Below the pieces are notes generated by a model. That model was given only the letters and a program-made list of their open reading frames with translations, was not told the DNA's origin and did no database searches. A DNA stretch of 64,000 nt from Rhodococcus sp. 1168 (GTDB lineage Bacteria; Actinomycetota; Actinomycetes; Mycobacteriales; Mycobacteriaceae): NCBI RefSeq assembly GCF_002091955.1, contig NZ_MKKY01000036.1, forward strand, positions 124,001 to 188,000, given 5' to 3'. Every line of letters begins with the position of its first letter. The first letter of the stretch is position 1. The position numbers were made by a program, and so were the translations under genes. Below, one piece after another: positions 36,493 to 45,003 of the stretch.

Positions 36493-38028
36493 TCACACGG
36501 GAAGGTAGTCCGCCCGCAAGACGTCCTTGCGGAGTTTGCCGGACTCCATCCGGGGCAACACGTCCCGGAAGTCGAGGACTCGTGGCACCTTGAACCGCGA
36601 GAGCCCCTCACGCGCGAACTCCAGGAGTTGCGCCGCCAGCTCAGGACCAGGAACGCTGCCCTCCGCCGGCTGCACGACGGCGTGCACGTACTCGCCCATG
36701 TCCGCGTCGGGCAGGCCGAACACCGCGACGTCGGCGACCGCCGGGTGCATGATCATGTGGCCCTCGATCTCGGCGGGGTAGATGTTGACGCCGCCGGAGA
36801 TGATCATGAACGCCTTGCGGTCGGTCAGGTACAGGTAGCCGTCGGCGTCGACGCGGCCCATGTCGCCGATCGTCCACCACGTGGGCCGGTCCGGGTGCAT
36901 CGCGCCGGCGGTCTTCACGTCGTCATTGTGATAGTTGAAAGGTACGTCGTCCCGCGCGAAGTAGACGGTCCCGACCTCCCCCGTGCCCACCTCCGCACCG
37001 TCGTCGTCGCAGATATGGATCACGCCCGTCACCGACCGGCCGACGGTGCCCGGCCGCTCCCCCCAGTCCCGCGCCGCAATGAACGTGACGCCGATTCCCT
37101 CGGTACCGGTGTAGTACTCGTCGACGATCGGGCCCAGCCAGTCCAACATCTGCCGCTTGACGTCGACCGGGCACGGCGCGGCCGAGTGCAGCAGACCCTG
37201 CAGCGAGGACAGGTCGTGGCGAGTGCGGATCTCCGGGTCGAGCTTGAGCAGCCGCACCATCATCGTGGGGACGACCTGGGTGTGGGTGACGCGGTGCCGC
37301 TCGATCTGCGCGAGGAACTCCTCGGGATCCCACTTCGGCATCACCACGACGGTGCCGCCGATCTCCTGCACCGCGATCGACCAGTTGAACGCCGCCGCGT
37401 GATACAGCGGCGCGGGCACGAGGTACACCGACTCCTCGTCGATCGTGGTGATCTTGCGGGCCAGGCCGGAACTCCGGGGTGCGGCCGCATCGTCGACCCG
37501 CAGGCCGGTCAGCGCGCGCTTGACGCCCTTGGGCCGGCCCGTCGTGCCGGAGGAATAGAGCATCAGCTGACCGCGGGGTTCGTCGTCGAGAGGCTCCGCC
37601 GACTGCCGGCCCAGCAGGTCCTCGTAGGTTTCGACGCCGTCGATCACGCCGTCGAACATCATGCGGTGCACGTCGGGGTCGAGCAGCGGCAGCAGCCCAA
37701 CGGCGGTCTCCCGCAGGCCGTGCGAGCAGATCAGCACCTTCGCACCGGAGTCCGCCATGATGTACGCGGCCTCTTCTGGCGTGCTGTGCCGGTTGATCGC
37801 AGTGATGTAAAGACCGGAACGCACGGCAGCCCAATAGCTCTCGAAGAACCGGACGTGGTTCTCGGACAAGATCGCGATGCCGTCGCCCACTTGCAGACCC
37901 CGCCCCCGCAGTTCCCGTGCCAGCCGGATGGATCGCTCGTCGAGCTCGGCGTAGGTGACGCCGGGGCCATCGCTCATCCGGACGGCGACGCGGTCGGGAT
38001 GGGTGCGGGCGTGCAGTGCGGGGTACAT
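36493..38028 (-). CDS. AMP-dependent acyl-CoA synthetase / ligase
   Basis: Start at ATG 38028 with GGAGG 6 bases upstream; 511 residues. The AMP-binding motif is LYSSGTTGRPKGVKRAL, then EYYTGTEGIGVTF, the hinge region YLTDRKAFMIISGGVNIYPAEIE, and the catalytic lysine in MESGKLRKDVLR. It activates a carboxylic acid (fatty or aromatic) as its CoA thioester. With the crotonase, dioxygenase and nitroreductase nearby it probably serves a degradation pathway. Long open frames on the opposite strand reflect the very GC-rich third positions here. Confidence 0.88.
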   Translation of the reverse strand: MYPALHARTHPDRVAVRMSDGPGVTYAELDERSIRLARELRGRGLQVGDGIAILSENHVRFFESYWAAVRSGLYITAINRHSTPEEAAYIMADSGAKVLICSHGLRETAVGLLPLLDPDVHRMMFDGVIDGVETYEDLLGRQSAEPLDDEPRGQLMLYSSGTTGRPKGVKRALTGLRVDDAAAPRSSGLARKITTIDEESVYLVPAPLYHAAAFNWSIAVQEIGGTVVVMPKWDPEEFLAQIERHRVTHTQVVPTMMVRLLKLDPEIRTRHDLSSLQGLLHSAAPCPVDVKRQMLDWLGPIVDEYYTGTEGIGVTFIAARDWGERPGTVGRSVTGVIHICDDDGAEVGTGEVGTVYFARDDVPFNYHNDDVKTAGAMHPDRPTWWTIGDMGRVDADGYLYLTDRKAFMIISGGVNIYPAEIEGHMIMHPAVADVAVFGLPDADMGEYVHAVVQPAEGSVPGPELAAQLLEFAREGLSRFKVPRVLDFRDVLPRMESGKLRKDVLRADYLPV

Positions 38029-38157
38029 CGAGGTCCTCCAGTGTTGGTCGATTGGCTGCACCGGCACAGAGCCGGGATATTTGTCTCTACAAAACTGACG
38101 ATCGTCCGGGTTCGGTCAGTTGCCGTCGCATCGCGTCGCTCTCCCCGGACGACGTGA

Positions 38158-39756
38158 TCAGCTTTCGGTCCATGCCTTGTCGAACAGCAAGATGCCGTCC
38201 GAGCTCATTTGCACACCGCGCACGTTGTCTGCAAAGGGCATGAACAACCGATACGGACCGGTCACCGCCATCGGCGCGGTCTCGTTGACCAATGTCTGGA
38301 TCTCCGCCAGGGTCTGGCGCTGGTCGTCATCGTCGCGAGCCGTCTGAAGACGGCTCAGTAGCTCGTCCATGGCGGGGTTGGCGTAGCCGAGCACGTTGGA
38401 CGCGGACGAGCTGTGAAGGTTGCCGTACATCCGAATGAACGGCGCGTCGTCGAGCACGTTGAAGCCGGCGTAGGAGACGTCGTAATCGTGCTGCGCGTAC
38501 AGCATCTTGACCAGGTCGCTGATCGAGGTGGCGTACGTGATCTGCACCTCGAAGCCCACATCCTGGAGCATCGCTTGAATCGCGAGGGCGCTGCGCTGGG
38601 TCTCGGGGTCGTTGGTGCCCACGTAGGTGATCTTGCCGTCGTAGCCATCGGCCTTGGCCTCGGCGAGCAGGCTGCGGGCCGTGTCCGGGTCGTAGCCGGT
38701 GCCCGAGACGTCGGAGTGCCACCGCGACTGCGGCGCGAACATGTCGCTGTTCGCTACTCCGCTGTCGCTCTGCACGCGCTGGTTGAACAGTTCGGGGTCG
38801 TACGCGGCGACCAGCGCCCGGCGGACCCGCTCGTCCGCGCCCGGGCGGCCCTCACGGTTGTTGATGATCACCGTGCCGCTCATGTTGGCCGTGTACACCG
38901 CGCCGGGCAAACCTGCTTCCTCCGCCTTGTGCACGTTCTCGGGGTTACGCAGGTAGGCGATCTGCACGTTGTCGGACTGCACCGACTCCAGACGAGTGGT
39001 CTCGTTGACGATCGCAGGGAAGCGCACGGAGTCCAGGTACGGCTTGCCGCCCCAGTAGTCCGCCCGCGCCGTCAGCACCAGCTCCTCCTGCGAGGCGAAC
39101 CGCTCCAGTGTGAACGGGCCCGCCCCGATGGGAGCGAACTCGCCACCGGCCATCGACGACGGCGCGACGACCATGCCCGGCCCGCTGGTCAGCAGTGCCG
39201 GGAACTCCCGCCACGGACGCTTGAGCGTGAACGTGACCGTCGAGTCGTCGGTCGCCTGCGTCTTCTCGACCGAGGCCGCCCACACCTGCGTGTGAGTGCC
39301 CTTTTTCTCCAGGTAGCGCCCGATACTCCAGGTCACCGCCGCCGCGTCGACAGGCGTGCCGTCGCTGAAGGTGGCGCCGTCGCGGAGCTTCACGGTCCAG
39401 ACGGTGTTGTCCTCGTTCGCCGCGATCGACTCCGCGAGCTGGGGTACGTACTCGGAGGAGCCCTGGTCATAACGCAGCAACAGGTCGTAGAGCGCGGCCA
39501 TCTCGGTGCCGCCAGTGGAGCCGCCATCCTGACGGGCGGCGGGGTCCAGGCTGCTCACCGAGGAGTAGCCAGCGTAAGCGATGGTCCCGCCTGGACTCGG
39601 ATCACCGTCGGACTGCACCCCGACGAGCCCGTTGGCCACGCTTTCCGAACTCGCCGACGAGACGGATTCGCCGCTCGAACAACCCACGAGGAGTAGTCCC
39701 ACCGCAGCGAACGCGGTCAACACGCGGCCGGTTCCCGATAGTGCACGCAAGGCCAT
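38158..39756 (-). CDS. ABC transporter solute-binding lipoprotein, family 5 (oligopeptide/nickel type)
   Basis: A 532-residue SBP_bac_5 protein. Signal peptide with lipobox (FAAVGLLLVGCSSGES, Cys about residue 26), then LRDGATFSDGTPVDAAAVTWS and the FTLKRPWREFPALLTSG pattern of the DppA/OppA family. No permease or ATPase gene is adjacent, so it must use another transporter or be an orphan. Divergent from tetR with the operator at 39830-39847 between them, so it is probably under TetR control. The ligand may be the substrate of the neighbouring catabolic genes. Confidence 0.88.
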   Translation of the reverse strand: MALRALSGTGRVLTAFAAVGLLLVGCSSGESVSSASSESVANGLVGVQSDGDPSPGGTIAYAGYSSVSSLDPAARQDGGSTGGTEMAALYDLLLRYDQGSSEYVPQLAESIAANEDNTVWTVKLRDGATFSDGTPVDAAAVTWSIGRYLEKKGTHTQVWAASVEKTQATDDSTVTFTLKRPWREFPALLTSGPGMVVAPSSMAGGEFAPIGAGPFTLERFASQEELVLTARADYWGGKPYLDSVRFPAIVNETTRLESVQSDNVQIAYLRNPENVHKAEEAGLPGAVYTANMSGTVIINNREGRPGADERVRRALVAAYDPELFNQRVQSDSGVANSDMFAPQSRWHSDVSGTGYDPDTARSLLAEAKADGYDGKITYVGTNDPETQRSALAIQAMLQDVGFEVQITYATSISDLVKMLYAQHDYDVSYAGFNVLDDAPFIRMYGNLHSSSASNVLGYANPAMDELLSRLQTARDDDDQRQTLAEIQTLVNETAPMAVTGPYRLFMPFADNVRGVQMSSDGILLFDKAWTES

Positions 39757-39829
39757 ATCGCACTCTTTCTTTCAGTCGGAGGCATGCCAGACTTCGCTGC
39801 CAGTACAAGCTCAGGTGACGTTTGACAGC

Positions 39830-39847
39830 TTAAGGTTACGACCTTAA
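39830..39847. promoter_or_regulatory. Palindromic operator of the TetR regulator
   Basis: TTAAGGTTACGACCTTAA, perfect 7-base arms TTAAGGT / ACCTTAA around TACG. It lies 10 bases before the tetR GTG and 74 bases before the divergent binding-protein gene, the usual place for a TetR autoregulatory site. Confidence 0.8.
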
Positions 39848-39857
39848 CCTACATCTT

Positions 39858-40478
39858 GTGACCCAAATCACGGCACGAATCGCGATGATCGACGCCGCCG
39901 AGCAGATCATCGCCGAACGCGGACTGCCCGCGCTCACGCTCAAAGATGTTCAACTCGCGGCGGACCAGTCCAACAAGTCGGCGGCCAAGTACCACTTCGG
40001 GTCCCGTGAGGGACTCATCGAGGCCCTCGTCGCGGCGCGCATGGGACCCATCAATGCCCGCAGGACAGAACTACTCGAGGAGATCGAGAGGTCCAGCGAT
40101 CCGACGCCCGTCCGACAAGCCATGGAAGCCCTCGTACATCCCCTCGCCGCCGAGACACTCGGCCGACCCGGCAGCCGCTATGCGCGCTTTCTCGTGCAGG
40201 CGGTGATCGACCCCGTGCTCGCCGAGGTAACCCAGAAACACCTTCAGGCGGAAAGCTACCGTCGCATCCACCAGCTATTGGTCGCGCTCTGCCCCGCGCC
40301 AGGAAAGATCGCGACCTGGCGCACCAACAACGCCGTCATGTTCAGCATGACCGCCCTCGCCACGCGGGAAGGCACAGAACGGACCGACGCCGAGACCACG
40401 GCGATCGTCTCGAACCTCGTCGACACGCTCGCCGCCATGATCGAAGCCCCGGTCTCGACCCCCACCCCGTATCTCTAG
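39858..40478 (+). CDS. TetR family transcriptional regulator
   Basis: A 206-residue regulator. The N-terminal HTH is AAEQIIAERGLPALTLKDVQLAADQSNKSAAKYHFGSREGL (read in parts: GLPALTLKDVQ, AAKYHFGSREGLIEAL). The C-terminal ligand-binding part is helical. Start GTG at 39858. It is followed by the dioxygenase gene after 10 bases, so it is the first gene of the tetR - dioxygenase - nitroreductase - crotonase operon and likely represses that operon and the divergent lipoprotein gene. Confidence 0.9.
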   Translation: MTQITARIAMIDAAEQIIAERGLPALTLKDVQLAADQSNKSAAKYHFGSREGLIEALVAARMGPINARRTELLEEIERSSDPTPVRQAMEALVHPLAAETLGRPGSRYARFLVQAVIDPVLAEVTQKHLQAESYRRIHQLLVALCPAPGKIATWRTNNAVMFSMTALATREGTERTDAETTAIVSNLVDTLAAMIEAPVSTPTPYL

Positions 40479-40488
40479 GAGCCAAGCC

Positions 40489-41433
40489 ATGACATACGCA
40501 CTTCCCGGCACTGCGGCCCCCACTCCGACCGACCCGCTGGGATACTTCGGGCCGATCATCGCCCCCCGTCTAGCGGCGGCCGCGGACGACCGACCCTACG
40601 AGCTGTTCACACTGAATCCGCAGACCCCCACCATCGGCGCCGAGATCTCCGGCATCCAGCTCGGCGGGAACCTCGCCGAGGAGGTCCTTGCGGAATTGCG
40701 CCGCGCGCTGCTCGAGTGGAAGGTGCTGTTCTTCCGCGACCAGGACATCACGCGGACGGAGCACCGCGCGTTCGCCGCACGGTGGGGAGAGCTCGAACAG
40801 CACCCGTTCTACAAGTACACCCAGCCCGGACAGAGCGACATCGACGTCGCGACGCTGGCCAAGGACGCGACCGCCGTCGGTGCCGAGAACATCTGGCACA
40901 ACGACGTCACCTGGCATCGGACGCCCTCGTTCGCGGCGGTCCTGCGCGCGGTCGAGATCCCCCCGGTCGGCGGGGACACGCTGTGGGCCGACATGGGCGC
41001 GGCGTACGACCTGCTGCCCGAAGACATCAAGGCACGGATCGACCACCTCGACGCCGAGCACGACTGGCTCCGCTCGTTCGGCTCCGGAATGCCGCAGGAC
41101 GCGATCGACTTGCTGCGACCCCAATTCCCGCCCGTCACGCATCCGGTGGTGCGGGTCATCCCCGAGACCGGCCGACGCGTGCTGTTCGTCAACGTCGCCT
41201 TCACCCAGCGCATCCTCGGTGTCTCGGCGGACGAGTCGAACGAGCTGCTGCGCATGCTCTACCGGCACGCCATGCGCCCAGAGCTGCAGGTTCGGCTGCG
41301 CTGGCAACCGAACACGATCGCCTTCTGGGACAACCGCACCAGCCAGCACTACGCCTCGAGCGACTACTTCCCGGCGCGACGCGTCATGGAGCGAATATCG
41401 ATCGTCGGCGACACGCCCATCGGCGTCGACTAG
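40489..41433 (+). CDS. TauD/TfdA family Fe(II)/2-oxoglutarate-dependent dioxygenase
   Basis: A 314-residue dioxygenase. Iron ligands: His and Asp in NIWHNDVTWHRTP (HxD motif) and the distal His in DNRTSQHYASSDYF; the 2-oxoglutarate arginine is in RRVMERISIVG. The alpha-ketoglutarate family start GAEISGIQLGGNLAEE is clear. Relatives cleave taurine, alkylsulfates, or aryloxyalkanoates such as 2,4-D; the substrate here is unknown. Its coupling to CoA-ester enzymes suggests it releases a carboxylic acid or oxidises an ether, sulfonate or amine side chain. Confidence 0.92.
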   Translation: MTYALPGTAAPTPTDPLGYFGPIIAPRLAAAADDRPYELFTLNPQTPTIGAEISGIQLGGNLAEEVLAELRRALLEWKVLFFRDQDITRTEHRAFAARWGELEQHPFYKYTQPGQSDIDVATLAKDATAVGAENIWHNDVTWHRTPSFAAVLRAVEIPPVGGDTLWADMGAAYDLLPEDIKARIDHLDAEHDWLRSFGSGMPQDAIDLLRPQFPPVTHPVVRVIPETGRRVLFVNVAFTQRILGVSADESNELLRMLYRHAMRPELQVRLRWQPNTIAFWDNRTSQHYASSDYFPARRVMERISIVGDTPIGVD

Positions 41434-41483
41434 CCCCACCACGCTACCCCCTTGTCCAGCAATCGAATTAGGAGAGTTCCATC

Positions 41484-42176
41484 GTGATAGAGGCGCAGGC
41501 TCCCAGCCGCCACTCCGAGCTGAAAGCACTGCTCGACACGCGCAGCAGTTGCCGCGCGTTCCGCCCAGACTCTTTGCCCCGCAGCACGATCGAGCAGATC
41601 CTCGAGATGGCGCAGCGCACCCCGTCCTGGTGCAACACCCAGCCCTGGCAGGTGTCGATCACCGAGGGTGAGGGCACCGAACGGTTCAGGAAAGGCCTCG
41701 GCGAGTACGTGCGGTCCTCTCCGCAGGCGCCGGACTTCCCCTTCCCCACCGCGTATCAGGGTGACTACGGCGTCCGCCGTAAGGACTGCGCGATGCAGCT
41801 GTACGCCAGCGTGGGCATCGCGCCCGGCGACCGCCAGGCCTCGTCGGCGCAGACGATGAAGAATTTCGAGCTGTTCGGTGCGCCCCATGTCGCCGTCATC
41901 ACCTCGGACGAGGCCCTCGGGACCTATGGAGCCGTCGACTGCGGCCTGTACGTCAACACCTTCCTGCTCGCCGCGCACAGCCTCGGCGTGGCGACGATCC
42001 CGCAGGCCGCGCTCGCCGGTAGCGCGCCCTACATGCGCGAGTTCTTCGGCCTGCCCGAGGACCGGAAGGTGGTCTGTTCCATCTCGTTCGGCTACGCCGA
42101 CGAAGAGCACCCCGCCAACTCCTTCCGCACCCCGCGGGCAGACATCGCCACAGCCGCAACCTGGGTGCGCGCATGA
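41484..42176 (+). CDS. Nitroreductase family flavoprotein
   Basis: A 230-residue FMN oxidoreductase. FMN contacts: DTRSSCRAFRPDSL near the N-terminus, RTPSWCNTQPWQV, and the C-terminal FGLPEDRKVVCSISFGYAD. GAG-type ribosome site (TTAGGAGAG) before the GTG at 41484. It overlaps the crotonase gene by 4 bases (ATGA). May reduce a nitro group, an enone or a quinone-like intermediate. Confidence 0.9.
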   Translation: MIEAQAPSRHSELKALLDTRSSCRAFRPDSLPRSTIEQILEMAQRTPSWCNTQPWQVSITEGEGTERFRKGLGEYVRSSPQAPDFPFPTAYQGDYGVRRKDCAMQLYASVGIAPGDRQASSAQTMKNFELFGAPHVAVITSDEALGTYGAVDCGLYVNTFLLAAHSLGVATIPQAALAGSAPYMREFFGLPEDRKVVCSISFGYADEEHPANSFRTPRADIATAATWVRA

Positions 42177-42922
42177 GCGTCGTCGAGGAGCTCCATGGCC
42201 GGGTTCTGGTCATCCGCCTCGAGCGGGAGGCCAAACGCAACGCCATCGACCGGGCAACCGCGGAGGGCATCGACGCGGCGCTGAACCGGCTCGAGGACGA
42301 CCCGGATTTGTGGGCCGGCGTCATCACCGGGACCGCTCAGGTGTTCAGCGCGGGCACCGACCTCAGCGCGGGCGTGAGCCTGCGGACCGAGCGGGGCGGG
42401 GAGTACGGGGTCATCCGGCGCGAGCGCCGCACGCCGCTGATCGCCGCGGTCGAAGGACTCGCGCTCGGCGGCGGATTCGAGATCGCACTCGCCTGCGACG
42501 CGATCATCGCCTCCCGCACAGCGCGTTTCGGGCTTCCCGAGACCCGACGCGGACTCGTCGCTACCTCGGGAGCACTCTTCCGCGCCGCACGGGCACTGCC
42601 GCCGAACATCGCGCGGGAGCTACTCATCTCCGGCCGCCACCTGGAACCAGAACGCGCATACCAGCTGGGCCTGGTCAACGAGGTGACCGAGCCGGGCTGC
42701 GCGCTCGAGCGGGCGCTCGCGCTCGCCGAGGACATCTGCCTGTCCTCCCCCATAGCGGTGGGGGAAACCCTGCGCGCGCTGCGTGCAATCACGGCCGCCG
42801 AGGACAAGCTCGGCTGGCAGGCCACCGAACAGGCCATCGAGGTTTTTCGCGCCTCCGAAGACATGAGCGAGGGCATCAGCGCATTCTTCGAAAAGCGCCC
42901 GCCCCAGTGGCGCGGCCGCTGA
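42173..42922 (+). CDS. Enoyl-CoA hydratase/isomerase (crotonase) family protein
   Basis: A 249-residue crotonase with the oxyanion-hole motifs FSAGTDLSAG and EGLALGGGFEIALACD, an acidic residue in FGLPETRRGL, and the usual end KRPPQWRGR. It hydrates, isomerises or cleaves an acyl-CoA. Last gene of the TetR operon; the base after its stop codon begins an ISL3 transposase scrap, so the downstream end of the cassette has been rearranged. Confidence 0.9.
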   Translation: MSVVEELHGRVLVIRLEREAKRNAIDRATAEGIDAALNRLEDDPDLWAGVITGTAQVFSAGTDLSAGVSLRTERGGEYGVIRRERRTPLIAAVEGLALGGGFEIALACDAIIASRTARFGLPETRRGLVATSGALFRAARALPPNIARELLISGRHLEPERAYQLGLVNEVTEPGCALERALALAEDICLSSPIAVGETLRALRAITAAEDKLGWQATEQAIEVFRASEDMSEGISAFFEKRPPQWRGR

Positions 42923-43100
42923 CCGTCCAACAGCGCCGCGGTGGAACGCCCCGGGGCCATGGCCGGCAAACGAGCGGGAAAGGTCCCGTCGTGGACCGGC
43001 GTCAGATCCAAGATCGCCGTGACGAAACTGGGTTCGCCGTGTCCACGCACGTGTCTCCACTTGTGCTCGTCCACGCCGATTATGCGGACCCCGTCGATAG
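42923..43100 (-). mobile_element. ISL3-type transposase remnant
   Basis: On the minus strand the open stretch reads IDGVRIIGVDEHKW...RHVRGHGEPSF, VTAILDLTPVHDGTFPARL and MAPGRSTAALLDG, the N-terminal part of the ISL3 transposase catalytic domain including the first Asp (GVDEH). Only about 170 bases remain, with no inverted repeats seen. One side abuts the crotonase stop, the other fuses into the end of the membrane protein gene at 43080. Marks the right boundary of the catabolic cassette. Confidence 0.8.
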
Positions 43101-44021
43101 GCTGGAGAGCCGAAAACGAGTAGACAATAGGGGCGGGCGCAGCATCTCGACGGCGTCCGTTCGCGTCACTGCTGTTCGCTCATCAGGGTTTTGACGCATA
43201 AAGTTCACCAGCGCCAGCAACATGTTCGGCTCGGACACCATGTAGTACGCGAGCACGACCAGTTCTCCTTTCTGATCCTGTCCGACACACGTGTCGTCAA
43301 GGACGGCGTCGTGATGGCTCAGACGAATTATCGGGTTCGCGACCGACTTACCGACGTGGACGACATAGTCATCGGCAACGACGTCGTCGATGTCTTCCCA
43401 TGGCAGAAAACTGTCTACAACCTGCACTCGACCGAACCGCCATTTCGCTACCGTCCTGTGAAGTCCGCTTTCGAAGATCGACATGGTCACAACATTGCGT
43501 AAGAGCACAAGCAGTAGCATTGCGGCCAACAGAACGACGCCGGCTGCACCGGCGATCATTGCACCAGTACGACCGTCACGACCAGCAGGTAGAAGTGTCG
43601 AGCCTTGGCCAACGGCCCATGCGAAAACTGCCGCGAACCCGTAGGTCATCGCCCCAGCCAGAACAGTCAACATGGCTGCGTAGGCCAGTCTTTGCTGTCC
43701 GATCTCGACGCCTGTCCCGTAGAGGGGGTGATCACAGCCTCTCACGCGTCGAGAAAGTGACACGTACCGAATACCAGCTGTGCCCGACATGTGTGCAGCC
43801 ATGATCACGAACACGATGGCGAGACCGACGAATCCGGCAGTGGCCAGCCAACTTCCGTTGGCAACTCCCTTGAACAACGCTACGAAAACCAGTATGGCGA
43901 ACGCCGCAATGAACACTGCACTCGAGAAACCCGTCCACCGAATCCTCTGCGGCCACCGTGGAATCCACTGCAGCACTGGAAGATCTGTGCGAGGTTGCTG
44001 ATAGTCCCTTTCAGAACCCAT
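43080..44021 (-). CDS. Four-helix membrane protein of the type VII-like locus (immunity candidate)
   Basis: I chose ATG 44021, one base after the stop of the preceding gene; 313 residues. Four membrane helices: SSAVFIAAFAILVFVALF, ATAGFVGLAIVFVIMAAH, AAMLTVLAGAMTYGFAAVFAW, AGAAGVVLLAAMLLLVLLRN. A soluble C-terminal domain follows, with alternating strands and one helix (VVDSFLPWEDIDDVVADDY, LLALVNFMRQNPDE), like a PH-type domain. The last about 16 residues (LLSTRFRLSSLSTGSA) run into the transposase scrap, so the native end is probably lost. Function unknown. Confidence 0.7.
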   Translation of the reverse strand: MGSERDYQQPRTDLPVLQWIPRWPQRIRWTGFSSAVFIAAFAILVFVALFKGVANGSWLATAGFVGLAIVFVIMAAHMSGTAGIRYVSLSRRVRGCDHPLYGTGVEIGQQRLAYAAMLTVLAGAMTYGFAAVFAWAVGQGSTLLPAGRDGRTGAMIAGAAGVVLLAAMLLLVLLRNVVTMSIFESGLHRTVAKWRFGRVQVVDSFLPWEDIDDVVADDYVVHVGKSVANPIIRLSHHDAVLDDTCVGQDQKGELVVLAYYMVSEPNMLLALVNFMRQNPDERTAVTRTDAVEMLRPPLLSTRFRLSSLSTGSA

Positions 44022-44022
44022 G

Positions 44023-45003
44023 TCAATCCCACAGATTCTGCATGACTTTGGAACCGCCCCAGGCAACGAGACCGCCCAGGGCAGCACCAACGCCAACGCC
44101 AATCGCAGTGCCCACGACAGGAATCGGGATGAACGTTCCCACTACTCCACCGGCGACCGACCCGACCAAATATCCACCGGCCGCCGCGGCTCCTTCCGTC
44201 ACGATCGCCGCGGTCGGACTCATCCCTCCGGCGATATCATTGTGAATCGCTGGTATGACTCCAAGAACTGCCCCCGCGGGGCCAAATCCCTTCCCGGTCA
44301 GTTTGCCCACATCGTCGACCGAGCTCACCGCCGCACTGGTCAACCCCTTCCCAGTCACGTCAGTCATCACACCAACTGTCGCTGAAGCGAAGGTAGCTGG
44401 ATAGTCGGGCTGCCACGAGAATCCACCGTCGACATCCTCTACGACACTCCCGTTGCTGCTCAGAAGTGCCAGGTCCTGCGCGATTGCAATGTGTACTGCC
44501 AGCCTCGACGAGACGCCTTCCGCGGCCGCTTCGGCTTGCCGCAAAGCCTCGAGCAACTGTCGCGTCAATTCGGCCGCCTCCAACTGCAATGCCAATGCAG
44601 CATCTTCAAATGCCGGGCCCGTAATTACTGCACACAGTGCGATCATTTTGTCTGCGCTTACCATGCCGGAAGCTTCGACATCGAAGCATCGCGTTGTAGC
44701 GTCAGACACCACCTCAACGACGCGGTTCCGAACACCGTCGACAATTCCACCGGACCCAGTGAGTTCATCGGCAACGGATTGAAGGAGTTCCGCTACCGAA
44801 CTCACCAGAGAGCACTCGCCAACTACTCTCTCGGCTGCGGCAATAGCTGCTTCACCATGCCAGGTATCGGCAAGTGCATTCTGCTCCTGCAGAACACCCG
44901 CACGCTGAGAGTCCAAGGCAAAAGCAATTCCGCCCAACTGCCGTCCGGCGTTGATCAGCGACGCCGGACTCCAACCCGAAACTTCGGCAACCGTTGGCGT
45001 CAT
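44023..45003 (-). CDS. WXG-domain protein with glycine-zipper C-terminus (type VII secretion substrate candidate)
   Basis: A 326-residue protein. Residues about 10-110 are a helical hairpin with the WXG motif as WHG in ALADTWHGEAAIAAAERV. The middle (residues 120-200) is helical (LALQLEAAELTRQLLEAL). The C-terminal 60 residues are a glycine zipper able to enter membranes (GGYLVGSVAGGVVGTFIPIP, VVGTAIGVGVGAALGGLVAW). It overlaps the small partner gene by 4 bases and is followed directly by the membrane protein gene. The layout is that of WXG/LXG-type effectors, but no known toxin domain is recognised. Confidence 0.65.
   Translation of the reverse strand: MTPTVAEVSGWSPASLINAGRQLGGIAFALDSQRAGVLQEQNALADTWHGEAAIAAAERVVGECSLVSSVAELLQSVADELTGSGGIVDGVRNRVVEVVSDATTRCFDVEASGMVSADKMIALCAVITGPAFEDAALALQLEAAELTRQLLEALRQAEAAAEGVSSRLAVHIAIAQDLALLSSNGSVVEDVDGGFSWQPDYPATFASATVGVMTDVTGKGLTSAAVSSVDDVGKLTGKGFGPAGAVLGVIPAIHNDIAGGMSPTAAIVTEGAAAAGGYLVGSVAGGVVGTFIPIPVVGTAIGVGVGAALGGLVAWGGSKVMQNLWD

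Noticed and set aside
36436-38157. Very long plus-strand open frame opposite the CoA ligase gene
   Set aside because: It is an antisense shadow caused by high GC at third positions; the minus-strand frame carries all family motifs.
38413-39696. Long plus-strand open frame opposite the solute-binding lipoprotein
   Set aside because: No motif, Arg/His/Val-rich antisense composition; the minus strand has signal peptide and family motifs.
41878-43194. 438-codon plus-strand frame spanning nitroreductase and crotonase
   Set aside because: Arg/Pro/Ser-rich shadow frame crossing two real genes and the IS scrap.
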